A stretch of DNA of 64,000 nt. Source: Catellatospora sp. KI3. GTDB lineage: Bacteria; Actinomycetota; Actinomycetes; Mycobacteriales; Micromonosporaceae. Of this stretch, positions 33,489-44,761 are shown one piece after another (the first letter of the stretch is position 1; every line of letters begins with the position of its first letter). The notes below the pieces were generated by a model. It saw only the letters and a list, made by a program, of their open reading frames with translations, was not told the origin of the DNA and ran no database searches. Location of the stretch: contig NZ_JASAMB010000030.1 of the NCBI RefSeq assembly GCF_029948125.1, forward strand, positions 20,629-84,628, given 5' to 3'. A program made the translations under genes and the position numbers.

Positions 33489-33758
33489 TCAGGCCTCCGG
33501 CGGGAGGTCGACGCACTTCTCGCTGATGTAGACCGAGTAGCCGGCCTTGATGCCCCAGTCCAGGATGGTGCCCTCGCAGTTGGTGGTGTGGCCGCCCTGC
33601 AGCCGGGTGTGCGCGGCATCGGCGTAGTAGAGCCAGCCGCACTTGTAGTTGGCGGGGCAGCTGGGGTAGGTGCTGACCGTGCCGGACCCGCCGACGGGGG
33701 CGAGGACGGACGCGACGCCTGCGGCGGCGAAGGCGAGCACGGCGATACGACGTTTCAT
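33489..33758 (-). CDS. small secreted DUF6289-like protein
   Basis: 89 aa from ATG 33758, with AGGAGACCCG upstream. MKRRIAVLAFAAAGVASVLA is a Sec signal peptide. The mature part has four Cys (SCPANYKCGWLYYAD, TTNCEGTILDWGIK, EKCVDLPPEA), likely in two disulfides, and resembles the actinobacterial DUF6289 group. Function unknown; a small extracellular protein. Confidence 0.75.
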   Translation of the reverse strand: MKRRIAVLAFAAAGVASVLAPVGGSGTVSTYPSCPANYKCGWLYYADAAHTRLQGGHTTNCEGTILDWGIKAGYSVYISEKCVDLPPEA

Positions 33759-33872
33759 CGGGTCTCCTCAGTGATGAGTATCGAATCGATAATCGTCGCA
33801 GTCGTGCCGCGCGCGCAAGGCCGCGCGTCCCCTGCCTGCGGATAGGCCGCGCCGTGCCTGGGCTGGACCGCT

Positions 33873-33932
33873 GCAGTTTCGGGGAGACTGCGGGAATCAC
33901 CGCCGGCTTTCGTGCAGTTTCGAAGAAACTGC
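33873..33932. repeat. family B palindrome pair, copy 2
   Basis: GCAGTTTCGGGGAGACTGC (33873-33891) and GCAGTTTCGAAGAAACTGC (33914-33932), 22 bases apart; each arm is self-complementary. It lies in the 311-base divergent gap 33759-34069. The rest of that gap holds a TTGACA hexamer at 33985-33990, a possible -35 box for the zinc-ribbon gene, and nothing else recognised. Confidence 0.8.
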
Positions 33933-34069
33933 ACGAACGGGTCGCCCGGCGCCCGGGGGCGAGCGCACGTGGAGTGACGGGCAGTTGACATCAGGTATCA
34001 GGCGCCGCGCGCCGGGTCTCTTGTCTTCGTCGGAAACACGCGGGAACCGCCAAGCCGAAGGAGGCAGCC

Positions 34070-34720
34070 ATGATGACGTACGGCTCGGACGACGAGTTCG
34101 AAGAGCCCGAGTACCCCAACAAGGTGTTCAAGTGCACCACGTGCGGGAAGTTCAAGATCCTCACACTGACCGAGGAGGAGATGCGCCGCGCCCAGGCCTG
34201 CCCCAAGTGCGACACGAAGCTGGTGTGGGCCAAGGACGACGACGCCCTGAGCGGCTTCCCCACCTGCGCCATCGTCACCTGCTCCCAGTACCTGAGCACC
34301 GCGGCGACCGGTGACACGATCGACCGCTGCGAGGGCAAGCGCACCGACAAGAAGGGGGACTGCAAGAAGCCCCTCGAGGTGCTCACCATGGAGGCCGTCC
34401 AGGCCCTGCCGGACTCCTCGGTCGAGGAGGTCGACGACTCCGACGCCAAGCCGGTGCGGCAGCTCAAGGCCCTGACCAAGCAGTCGCTGGCCTGGGTGAA
34501 GGGCTCGGGCAGCCACCACCGCTCGACCGGTGGCTCGCACACCAGCGCCGCGCGCGAGAAGCACTCGGCGGCCTCCGGCTCCAAGGACAAGGTGCGCGAC
34601 CGCTTCATCGAGAACCTGAAGGAGCTGATCGCCCAGGTCGGCGACCTCACCGAGACGGAGTCCTCGAAGAAGGCCGTCAAGGACGGCAAGGACGCGATGT
34701 CCAAGCTCGGCGGCAAGTAG
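34070..34720 (+). CDS. zinc-ribbon protein of unknown function, 216 aa
   Basis: ATG 34070 follows an excellent AAGGAGG. An acidic N-terminus leads to FKCTTCGKFKILTLTEEE and ACPKCDTKLVW, two CxxC pairs forming a zinc ribbon (residues about 21-50). A second Cys group (CAIVTC, later CEGKRTDKKGDC) at about 66-98 may hold another metal. Residues 120-175 are Ser/His/Gly-rich and probably disordered; the C-terminus is a charged helix (VRDRFIENLKELIAQVGDL). I do not recognise the family. No signal peptide. The strong ribosome site and low-rare-codon text suggest high expression. Confidence 0.75.
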   Translation: MMTYGSDDEFEEPEYPNKVFKCTTCGKFKILTLTEEEMRRAQACPKCDTKLVWAKDDDALSGFPTCAIVTCSQYLSTAATGDTIDRCEGKRTDKKGDCKKPLEVLTMEAVQALPDSSVEEVDDSDAKPVRQLKALTKQSLAWVKGSGSHHRSTGGSHTSAAREKHSAASGSKDKVRDRFIENLKELIAQVGDLTETESSKKAVKDGKDAMSKLGGK

Positions 34721-34835
34721 GCCGGGCTCCTGCGGGCGGCCGCCGACCGTCGGCCGCCCGTGCCCGGTGCGGCGGCGCGACCCCGACGCGCCGCTCCTGC
34801 CGTACTCCCGGCCGTCGCGGCAGTACGCTGGCGCG

Positions 34836-35303
34836 GTGACCTGGATCGATCCAGCGCTGTGGTACCAGAGCCTGCCGACCTTCCACGTGTCGGCCAGTGC
34901 CCTGGTCACCGACGCCGAAGGCCGCGTCCTGCTGGTGAAGGCGACCTACCGCGACCACTGGTCGTTCCCCGGCGGGATCGTCGAGGCGGGCGAGCAGCCG
35001 CACGTCGCCGCCGCGCGCGAGCTGGCCGAGGAGGCCGGGCTGGCCGCCGAGGTCGGGTCGCTGCTGCTGGTCGACTGGGCGGCGCCGCAGGGACACCGCT
35101 CCCGCGCCATGGTCCACTTCCTGTTCGACGGCGGCACGGTCGCCGCGGCCGGTGCCGCCGCGGACTCGACCGAGATAGCCCAGCTGGGCTTCTACGCACC
35201 GGATGCGGCCGCCGGCATGCTCGCCGAGAACTCGTCGCGCCGGCTGCCGGCCGCGCTCGCCGCCCGCCGCGACGGCCGCCCCGTCTACCTGCCATACCAC
35301 TGA
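34836..35303 (+). CDS. NUDIX hydrolase
   Basis: 155 aa from GTG 34836. The Nudix box is GGIVEAGEQPHVAAARELAE followed by EAGL (about residues 47-70), complete with REL.EE metal ligands. The strand TFHVSASALVTDAEGRVLLV precedes it. The family cleaves nucleoside diphosphates linked to another group; the substrate cannot be read from the sequence. It starts 115 bases after the zinc-ribbon gene and is probably independent. Confidence 0.92.
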   Translation: MTWIDPALWYQSLPTFHVSASALVTDAEGRVLLVKATYRDHWSFPGGIVEAGEQPHVAAARELAEEAGLAAEVGSLLLVDWAAPQGHRSRAMVHFLFDGGTVAAAGAAADSTEIAQLGFYAPDAAAGMLAENSSRRLPAALAARRDGRPVYLPYH

Positions 35304-35343
35304 GGCGACCGCACGCCGCGATCGTCCAGCTGCCTGCTGTGGT

Positions 35344-35404
35344 GATCGGCGGCTGAGGTCGATTCATGGGCTTACAGGTGCGGAACTGGCCTGAGCCGCC
35401 GATC
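35344..35404. repeat. inverted repeat in the gap after the NUDIX gene
   Basis: GATCGGCGGCT (35344-35354) is inverted in AGCCGCCGATC (35394-35404). It also echoes the GATCGCG/GGTC motif family, with CCGCGATC nearby at about 35318. The 265-base gap 35304-35568 holds no gene; GGTTGAGGTTTTAGCG near 35489-35505 is a possible promoter patch for the next gene. Confidence 0.5.
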
Positions 35405-35568
35405 TTGCGCAGAGATCGCTGCCGCGGGCCGGAACCGGCGTGTGCGCGGTGCGCCGGAGGTCCCCGGGGCGGTGCTTGACCTGAAGCGCGGTTGAGGTTT
35501 TAGCGTCGTCGGCGGGCACCCGGCGCCATCGCGCCGGGTGGCACGGCTTGCGAGACCCGAGGAGCACC

Positions 35569-36537
35569 ATGCGCGCCATCCGCCAGTACGAGTTCGGCCC
35601 GGCCGAGAACCTGCGGTTCGAGCAGGTGCCCGACCCGACGCCAGGGCAGGGCCAGGTGGTGGTCCAGGTGGAGGCGGCCGGGGTGCACCTCATCGATACG
35701 ACGGTCAGGCGCGGCGGCGCCACGCCGTTTCCGCTGCCCGCGCTGCCGATGACCCCGGGCCGTGAGGTGGCGGGCCGGGTGGTCGCGACCGGCCCGGGCG
35801 CGGACCCGGGCTGGCTGGGCCGCCGCGTGGTCGTACACCTCGGCCTGACCAGCGGCGGGTACGCCGAGCGCGCCGTCGCCGCCGCCGCGTCCCTGCACCC
35901 GATCCCCGACCACCTGTCCGCCCGGACGGCGGTCGCGATGATCGGCACCGGCCGCACCGCCGTCAGCGTGCTCGACCGCGCCGCCCCCACCAGCGCGGAC
36001 ACCGTCCTGGTCACCGCCGCCGCGGGCGGCCTGGGCACCCTGTTCGTGCAGGCGGCCCAGCGGGCGGGCGCCCACGTCGTCGGCGTCGCGGGCGGCCCGG
36101 CCAAGGTCGACCAGGTGCTGCGCAACGGCGCCGACACGGCGCTCGACTACACCGACCCGGGCTGGCCGGAGAAGGTACGCGCGGAGCTGGGGGAGCGGCG
36201 GGTGACGCTGGTCATCGACGGGGTGGGCGGCCAGGCCGGCCGGGCGGCACTCGAGCTGCTGGCGCCGGGCGGGCGCTTCGTGATCTGCGGCTGGTCCGCG
36301 GGCGCCGCCACCGAGATCACCACGGCTGACCTGTACACCCGGGGCATCACCGCGAGTTCGGCCCTCGGCCCGGGAATGGTCCGCCCGCTGCGCGACCTGG
36401 AGGAGCAGGCGCTGCGCGAGGCGGCCGAGGGGTGGCTCACCCCCGCGGTGACCGGGTTCCCGCTGGCCGAGGCGGCGGCCGCACACCGCGCGCTGGAGAG
36501 TCGCGCCACGGTCGGCAAGGTCGTCCTGCTGCCGTGA
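35569..36537 (+). CDS. zinc-independent MDR oxidoreductase (quinone reductase-like)
   Basis: 322 aa from ATG 35569 with CGAGGAGC upstream. GroES-like N-terminal domain (GVHLIDTTVRRGG, TPGREVAGRVVATGPG) and a Rossmann domain with VLVTAAAGGLGTLFVQAAQR. The Cys/His ligands of zinc alcohol dehydrogenases are missing, as in NADPH:quinone reductases. Substrate unknown. It faces the convergent membrane-protein gene at 36559. Confidence 0.9.
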   Translation: MRAIRQYEFGPAENLRFEQVPDPTPGQGQVVVQVEAAGVHLIDTTVRRGGATPFPLPALPMTPGREVAGRVVATGPGADPGWLGRRVVVHLGLTSGGYAERAVAAAASLHPIPDHLSARTAVAMIGTGRTAVSVLDRAAPTSADTVLVTAAAGGLGTLFVQAAQRAGAHVVGVAGGPAKVDQVLRNGADTALDYTDPGWPEKVRAELGERRVTLVIDGVGGQAGRAALELLAPGGRFVICGWSAGAATEITTADLYTRGITASSALGPGMVRPLRDLEEQALREAAEGWLTPAVTGFPLAEAAAAHRALESRATVGKVVLLP

Positions 36538-36558
36538 CGCGGCGTGGCGCGACGGCGG

Positions 36559-37425
36559 TCACGGAGTCGGTTCCAGGTCGGGGAAGCCGTCGCCGAGCGG
36601 GTCGTCCTCGTCGAGCATCCTCGCCCTGTCGTCGTCGCGGATGATCACGGCGCATCCGGCGACCAGCAGCACGTAGCGGACCGGCTTGTGGATCTCGCCG
36701 TTGGCGGTGCGCACCACGGTGTCGAACCGCTCGCCGAACGGGCACTGCAGCTGGTCCTCGGCGAGCTGCCGCATGGGTACCAGTACGGCGACGGCGCGCA
36801 CCAGCTGTTCGTCGTCCGTGGTCGCGAAGGTCTGCCGCGTGCCGCCGAGCCAGAACTCGAAGGCCTGCTCGTACTCGATGAGGATGCGCCGGCCGGGCTG
36901 CAGGATCAGCGGTAGCGGCTGACTGCGCTTGAATCGGGCGTCGGCGCGCTCCTGGTCGTCCTTGATCTCGTTGACGGTGATCCAGTCGCCCCGGTCGGCG
37001 TACACGGTCACGGCGTTGGCCCGGTCCACCCGGCGTAGTTCCGCGCCGGAGACCTGGGGGAATACCGTCTCGACATCGTTGACGACGATCGGTGTGGCGC
37101 TGGTGTTCGCGATCGACAGCATCGAACTCCAGCCGATCCGGGTGGCGTCCGTGCCGCCCGACGCCGGGTCCCGCAGCGACATGCTCTTCTGGAAAGGCCA
37201 CTCCTGCGCCAGCAGCAGCGCCTTTCGTTCGAGGTCCAGCGCGGTGGCCGAGGCGGGCGGCGGCGGATCGTCTGCGAGCAGACCGAACATGTCGTTGGCG
37301 AATCCGACGACCAGCGCTATGGCGCTGAAGGTGGTCACCGCGATCCGCACCAGTGGCGCCTTGGACATCCGCTTGAGCCGCCGCGGCAGTGTCGAGGGGC
37401 CTGCTGCCGGTTCGGGAGTGTTCAT
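36559..37425 (-). CDS. membrane-anchored protein of unknown function, 288 aa
   Basis: ATG 37425. A basic cytoplasmic start (LPRRLKRMSKAPLVR) is followed by one transmembrane helix, about 26-46 (IAVTTFSAIALVVGFAND), so most of the protein is outside the membrane. Beta-rich segments follow (SSMLSIANTSATPIVVNDVE, AVTVYADRGDWITVNEI). A second hydrophobic stretch near residue 250 (VRYVLLVAGCAVII) could be a buried strand. No domain recognised. It lies between a convergent MDR gene and the divergent riboswitch-gcvP unit. Confidence 0.6.
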   Translation of the reverse strand: MNTPEPAAGPSTLPRRLKRMSKAPLVRIAVTTFSAIALVVGFANDMFGLLADDPPPPASATALDLERKALLLAQEWPFQKSMSLRDPASGGTDATRIGWSSMLSIANTSATPIVVNDVETVFPQVSGAELRRVDRANAVTVYADRGDWITVNEIKDDQERADARFKRSQPLPLILQPGRRILIEYEQAFEFWLGGTRQTFATTDDEQLVRAVAVLVPMRQLAEDQLQCPFGERFDTVVRTANGEIHKPVRYVLLVAGCAVIIRDDDRARMLDEDDPLGDGFPDLEPTP

Positions 37426-37604
37426 CGACCAGCATCGTACGCCGCGGTGGCTACCCGTCGTGACGAACGCGTTGCTGGAAGCTTCCCACAGTGGTCCGTC
37501 GTTCGGGTGGGGCTGGTGGGACCTTCGGGGCTGGCGAGCCGGTCCGACAGTGGCCCAGGTTACGGTGCTGCCCCCAGGGTGCTGGTAGCGTGATCGTTGC
37601 CGGC

Positions 37605-37775
37605 ACACCCGTGTGGGAGAGTCCGCGCGCGAGCGCGGCGCCGAAGGGGCAATTCCTCCCCGGAACCTCTCAGGCACCCGAACCGTACGGGCATGGCGAC
37701 TCTGGAACTCAGGCGCGACCGCCGAGGCGAGGCTTGCGAGCCTCGCCTGTGACAGAGGGGGAGGGCTTAGGTCCT
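37605..37775 (+). promoter_or_regulatory. glycine riboswitch upstream of gcvP
   Basis: The aptamer core is clear: GTGTGGGAGAGTCC, then GCGCCGAAGGGGCAA, CCTCCCCGGAACCTCTCAGG and GGCATGGCGACTCTGGA. These are the conserved joining regions of the glycine riboswitch (Rfam gcvT class). The usual second aptamer is missing; instead a hairpin (37725-37748) is followed by GACAGAGGGGGAGG, the normal tail of the second unit. This looks like a shortened single-aptamer form. It would switch gcvP on when glycine is in excess. Confidence 0.92.
37725..37748 (+). terminator. hairpin in the riboswitch expression platform
   Basis: AGGCGAGGC, loop TTGCGA, GCCTCGCCT: a 9-bp perfect stem 45 bases before the gcvP ATG. 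It is followed by a G-rich rather than T-rich tract, so it could be a degenerate P1/P3 of a lost second aptamer or a regulatory stem rather than a simple terminator. Confidence 0.5.
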
Positions 37776-37792
37776 CGACCCCGGAGTCTCAT

Positions 37793-40597
<2,805 letters not shown>

Positions 40598-40720
40598 TCC
40601 GGCGGGCGGCGGACGGTTCCCCCGCGTCGCGCCGGCCTGGGCCCTGCCTCGGGCCGGCCGGCGTGGCGGGGACGGCGGCAGCTCTGCCGCCTGGGTGAGG
40701 GCCTTAAGGTGGTGGGACCG

Positions 40721-40921
40721 TCAGGCCATGGCGTGCACCGCGGGACCGCGGTGCGGGGCGACGCTCGACCCGTCGGGGAGCAGCTCGCCGGTGTCCTCGA
40801 AGACGATGACGCCGTTGCAGAGCAGGCTCCAGCCCTGCTCCGGGAACGAGGCCACTACCTTGGCGGCGTCGTGGTCGATGGCGTCCGCGGACGGACACTG
40901 CGGTTGGTGCTGGCACAACAT
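40721..40921 (-). CDS. DUF5999 family small protein
   Basis: 66 aa from ATG 40921, with CGGAGAACC upstream. MLCQHQPQCPSADAIDHDAA, then EQGWSLLCNGVIVFEDTGEL and LLPDG, is the conserved core of actinobacterial DUF5999 proteins. Three Cys and one His could bind a metal. Function unknown. It is transcribed away from pabB across a 176-base gap whose A/T-rich part (TTTTCATTTATCAG near 41068-41081) is the likely pabB promoter. Confidence 0.85.
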   Translation of the reverse strand: MLCQHQPQCPSADAIDHDAAKVVASFPEQGWSLLCNGVIVFEDTGELLPDGSSVAPHRGPAVHAMA

Positions 40922-41097
40922 CTCGGGGTTCTCCGCGATTCGGTTAGGGGTGAGGGCGTGGTTGCTCGGTCTGAGCTGAACCGGCGCCGGTGTGCGGTCG
41001 ATCACATGAACAGTGACGCACGCTACCAAGCCGAACGAGCCTTTTACGAGCAGGTGACGCTGGGCGTTTTCATTTATCAGCCGTTCGGACGAGACGA

Positions 41098-42309
41098 ATG
41101 AAGCCGGTCGGCCTATACCCCACCCATGGTCTGGCCAGGGACATCCCCGGCATTCCGGCCGCGTGTCGTGACCAGGCGTGGGAACGCTCCCGGTTCGAGT
41201 GGCGGGTCGGCGACCCCGGCGATCCGGCCGCCCTTGTCGAAGCTTTTCTGTCCCGTCATAACCTTATTGTGAATGATCTGTCCGGTAGGTGTTCTTCGGA
41301 AGTGCCCGATCCGGAACACGACATCTGCGGAGCGGCACTGTTCGTCTCCGCCGCGGGCGGTGCGGTGATGGCGGGCGGCGCCCTGGGCGCGCCCAGCCCC
41401 GTTCCCGCGGTCCCGGATGTGGTCGCGGTCGTTTACGAGCACTCCGCCACCGTACGCCCGTCTGGCGAACCGGACGCCCCGTCCGGGCAAACGGACGGCG
41501 ACTGGCGATTGGGCGCTTGGCGGCCCTCCTGGACCCCCGCAGACCATGCCGCAGCGGTGGAGCAGGTGCGTACGTCGATCGCCCGCGGTGACGTATACCA
41601 GGTCAACGTGGTCGGCCATGCCGCCGCCGCGTACGCGGGCGACCCGCTCCCGGCGCTGCGCCGGCTCACCCGCCTGGCCGGTGCCCGCTACGCCGGGATC
41701 CTGCGCGGCGAGGGCTGGGCCATCGGCTGCGGCTCGCCCGAGACCCTGCTGCGGGTACGCGGCGGCGAGGCGCTGACCCGCCCCATCAAGGGCACCGGCC
41801 CCGCCACCGAGGCCGGGCGGGCCGCGCTGCTCGCCTCGCCCAAGGAGCGCGCCGAACACGTCATGATCGTCGACCTGATGCGCAACGACCTCGCCCACGT
41901 CGCCGCCACCGGCTCCGTACGGGTGCCGCGGCTGTTCGCGCTGCGCCCCTGGGTGGACCTGTGGCAGGCTGAGTCCGACGTGACCGCGCGGCTGCGACCC
42001 GGCACCGGGCTCGCCGAGCTCCTGCGCGCCGTGTGCCCCGGCGGCTCGGTCACCGGAGCGCCGAAGCTCGCCGCGCTGGCCGAGATCGCCCGGCTGGAGC
42101 CCGTCGGCCGGGGCGTGAGCATGGGCGCGCTGGGGTGGATCGGCCCCGACCGCGTCGACCTGGGCCTGACGATCCGCACCGCCGCCGCCGACGAGGGCCT
42201 GGTCCACGTCTGGGCGGGCGGCGGCATCACCATCGACTCCGACCCGGCCGCCGAGGTGGCCGAAGCCGCCGCCAAGGCCGCCCCGGTCCGCGCCGCCCTC
42301 CGCGGCTGA
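41098..42309 (+). CDS. pabB: aminodeoxychorismate synthase component I (chorismate-binding, PabB-like)
   Basis: 403 aa from ATG 41098. The chorismate-binding C-terminal domain is complete: GDVYQVNVVGHAAAAY, IGCGSPETLL, RPIKGTGPA (PIKGT favours PabB over TrpE), AEHVMIVDLMRNDL and CPGGSVTGAPK. The N-terminal domain is short and divergent. It aminates chorismate for p-aminobenzoate/folate, or for a specialised metabolite; pabA and pabC are not adjacent. Single gene. Confidence 0.88.
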   Translation: MKPVGLYPTHGLARDIPGIPAACRDQAWERSRFEWRVGDPGDPAALVEAFLSRHNLIVNDLSGRCSSEVPDPEHDICGAALFVSAAGGAVMAGGALGAPSPVPAVPDVVAVVYEHSATVRPSGEPDAPSGQTDGDWRLGAWRPSWTPADHAAAVEQVRTSIARGDVYQVNVVGHAAAAYAGDPLPALRRLTRLAGARYAGILRGEGWAIGCGSPETLLRVRGGEALTRPIKGTGPATEAGRAALLASPKERAEHVMIVDLMRNDLAHVAATGSVRVPRLFALRPWVDLWQAESDVTARLRPGTGLAELLRAVCPGGSVTGAPKLAALAEIARLEPVGRGVSMGALGWIGPDRVDLGLTIRTAAADEGLVHVWAGGGITIDSDPAAEVAEAAAKAAPVRAALRG

Positions 42310-42429
42310 CCCAAGCCGCACCCGCGCGGGTGCTCCCCGCGCGCCGCACCCGCGCGGGTGCTCCTGCGCGGCGCTCGTGCGGCCGAGTCGCCGCAGGGCA
42401 GGTCCGCCGGACACGACCCGTCTTGTATC

Positions 42430-42488
42430 GACGCTGGCCTATTACGTCGACTTCGATCTTGATTGAGTCGATGTAATAGGCCAGCGTC
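42430..42488. repeat. family C inverted repeat, copy 1
   Basis: GACGCTGGCCTATTAC (42430-42445) is inverted as GTAATAGGCCAGCGTC (42473-42488), followed by TATGA. A second copy with the same outer arms is at 51725-51783. It lies 120 bases after pabB. Two further direct copies of GCACCCGCGCGGGTGCTCC (42317-42363 region), each a small palindrome, precede it and may be pabB terminators. Confidence 0.82.
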
Positions 42489-42541
42489 TATGACGGGCGG
42501 GCCGGGTCGCCCGCCCGGCGGGCCGCTCCGCCCTCGGCTTT

Positions 42542-42604
42542 CCGGCAGTTTCGGGGAAACTGCGCGAATGGGGGCGCCTTTTCCGGCAGTTTCCCCGAAA
42601 CTGC
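42542..42604. repeat. family B palindrome pair, copy 3
   Basis: CCGGCAGTTTCGGGGAAACT (from 42542, core GCAGTTTC-GGG-GAAACTGC) and CCGGCAGTTTCCCCGAAACT (from 42583) are each perfect palindromes around a 3-base centre and also reverse complements of each other. The rest of the gap to 42824 contains a GACCGCAAACGCTGATCATG motif (about 42711-42730) and no gene. Confidence 0.87.
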
Positions 42605-42824
42605 ACGGATCAGCGCCAGGCCCTGCTGACCGCGAGTCGCGAGCGCACCCCTACACCCAGGCGCGTGATCGGTGGCCGCGGTCCGAATGTGCCGGTAGAG
42701 CCGGCCGTCTGACCGCAAACGCTGATCATGTGGCTGAGCGTAGGGGTGTGTGCTGGGGCGGGAACGGCGGAGGCCCGGCCCGCGTGGTGGCGGGCCGGGC
42801 CTCCGGCTGTCGGGGCGGGGCGGG

Positions 42825-44573
42825 TCAGTTCGCCTCGAAGATGGCGCTCATGAGCACCTTGCCGATGTCGTACGACCGCTCGGAGCTGTAGGTGTTCACC
42901 CCGGTCGCGGAGCTGATCTTGGCGAGGGCGGAGCTGTTCTCCGGCTTGCCCAGCGCGATCGTCACGACCTTCACCGGGCGGCTGGCGTCGGCTCCCTTGA
43001 TCTTCGCGGTGAGCTCCTCCAGCTTCAGGCCCTGCAGCTGGTCGTCGTCGGCGCCGTCGGACAGCAGCACGATCATGTTGGTCGCGTCGGGCACGTACTT
43101 CTTCTGCATGGTCTGGTACGCGGCCCAGACCGTGTCGTACATGCCCGTGTTGCCGCCCGGCTCCAGCTCCTTGAGCTCGGCGACCAGCGTGTCGCGCCGG
43201 GACGCGGTCTGGCCGTCGGCCTCGAGGTCGTCGTCGAGCTTGCCGACCGGCACCACCTCGCGGTACGCCTTGCTGCCCGACTGCTGCGAGGAGAAGACCC
43301 ACAGGCCGACCTGCGCGTCGTCGCCGAACAGCTCGATCGCCGCGCCCGCGCCGGCCTTGGTCAGGTCCAGCTTGGTCATGCCGGTGCCGCGCACCACGCC
43401 GCCCATGGAGCCGGAAACGTCCAGCACCAGCAGCATGTTGGTGGGGCGGGTCAGCGCGGTCCAGGTGTTGACCGTCTGGGTGATCGACTCGCTCAGCAGC
43501 ACGCCGCCGGGCAGCGCGGTCAGCTTGCCGATCACGCCGTTGTTCTGGGTCAGCTTCGGGCCGGGGACGCGGTTGGAGTCGCGGTAGCCCATCGACTGAA
43601 CCTCGGCCCGGGCCGGCTCCTCGCGCAGGTACTGCAGGAAGGCCTGCGCGGCGGCGCTGCGCTCGGGGCTGGTCCACGCCGCGTTCTTCAGCACCAGGTA
43701 CGGGTTGTCCGCCTCGGTGGTGGCGTTCTGCGGGTAGACGGCGACCAGCGGCAGGTCGGGGTGGGCCTCGTTGTGCCGGACGATGTCTTGCTCCAGCGCC
43801 GGGAACGCGGTGAGCGTCTTGCCCTGGCCGGCCACGTACTCGGCGAACAGCTCCTCGGTGGTGCTCTTGTACACCGCCAGGCGCTGCTCCAGCTGGAACA
43901 CCCGGCCCAGTTCGGTGGCGTCGACCTCGGTGTTGTCGTCGGCGTCGATGATCGCCGACAGCGCCAGCAGGCCCGCGGTCGAGGTGGCCGGGTTGCTCAT
44001 GCCGATCTTGACGGTCTTGTCCTGCGCGAGCTTGTCGAGCAGGTCCTTCCAGTCGAGCTTGGTGTTCGGCCAGTTCAGCTGCTCGGCGGACGCCCGCGGC
44101 ATCGCGATCACGACGGGTGTGCGGGCCACGCTCGGCAGCAGGTCGGGCAGCAGACGGTCGGCGGTCTCGCTCGCGGCGGCGGCCTTCTTCACCCAGGCGC
44201 TCGACGGCGGCACCCACACGTCCGGGGCCGGGCCCGACGCGGTCGGGTCCCAGTCGTGCGCCAGCGCCTCGACGGTCACCGAGGCCTCCTGGACGCCGAT
44301 CGCGACCGAGGCGCACACGCCGTTGACCGAGGGGTTCGTCTCCGCCCACTTGCCGGCCAGGTCCTGCAGCAGCGACGCGGTGCTGGGCGGGGCCACGATG
44401 GTGGCCTGGGTGCTGCCGGAGCAGGCGTTCTTGATGAGGTACACGTAGCCGATGGTCAGGCCGGAGCCGACCAGTACCAGTGCCATCGGGATGACGAGCC
44501 AGGGTGCGATCCCGCGGCGCCGACCGCCGCCGCGCCGGTGCGATCGGACCGCGGAGCTACGGCCGTTCGGCAT
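42825..44573 (-). CDS. membrane-anchored substrate-binding / von Willebrand A domain fusion
   Basis: 582 aa from ATG 44573 with GGAGG upstream. A basic cytoplasmic start (RSHRRGGGRRRG), then one transmembrane helix about 24-46. Residues about 50-340 resemble an extracellular solute-binding protein (DVWVPPSSAWVKKAA, TPVVIAMPRASAEQL, DNPYLVLKNAAW). The VWA domain, about 375-580, has a complete MIDAS: DVSGSMGG near 384, a Thr in the NTGMYDT loop and SDGADDD. Such proteins are thought to sense or bind extracellular ligands in a metal-dependent way; substrate unknown. Single gene. Confidence 0.8.
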   Translation of the reverse strand: MPNGRSSAVRSHRRGGGRRRGIAPWLVIPMALVLVGSGLTIGYVYLIKNACSGSTQATIVAPPSTASLLQDLAGKWAETNPSVNGVCASVAIGVQEASVTVEALAHDWDPTASGPAPDVWVPPSSAWVKKAAAASETADRLLPDLLPSVARTPVVIAMPRASAEQLNWPNTKLDWKDLLDKLAQDKTVKIGMSNPATSTAGLLALSAIIDADDNTEVDATELGRVFQLEQRLAVYKSTTEELFAEYVAGQGKTLTAFPALEQDIVRHNEAHPDLPLVAVYPQNATTEADNPYLVLKNAAWTSPERSAAAQAFLQYLREEPARAEVQSMGYRDSNRVPGPKLTQNNGVIGKLTALPGGVLLSESITQTVNTWTALTRPTNMLLVLDVSGSMGGVVRGTGMTKLDLTKAGAGAAIELFGDDAQVGLWVFSSQQSGSKAYREVVPVGKLDDDLEADGQTASRRDTLVAELKELEPGGNTGMYDTVWAAYQTMQKKYVPDATNMIVLLSDGADDDQLQGLKLEELTAKIKGADASRPVKVVTIALGKPENSSALAKISSATGVNTYSSERSYDIGKVLMSAIFEAN

Positions 44574-44592
44574 CGGGGCCTCCGCAATAAAA

Positions 44593-44617
44593 GGGGTGGG
44601 GGTGGGGGTGGGGGTGG
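44593..44617 (+). repeat. G-run repeat in the leader of the VWA gene
   Basis: GGGGTGGGGGTGGGGGTGGG and five more bases: four G-runs separated by single T, ending about 20 bases upstream of the VWA start codon on the opposite strand. It could fold as a G-quadruplex in the template DNA and is prone to slippage. Confidence 0.75.
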
Positions 44618-44761
44618 AGCGTGTGTCGAGAACCACGGGGGCGGTGCTGGACCGGGACAGTCTAGGACGTTGTCAAGCCGGGTCGAACAGCCCGGACCAT
44701 CTCGTGATCATCCGATTCGCTGGGTAGACACCGACGTCACGCGGGGTTACCCAGAACCGGG

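Noticed and set aside
37725..37775. Second glycine aptamer
   Set aside because: Only the tail and one stem are present; the conserved CCGAAGG and CTCAGG joining regions do not recur.
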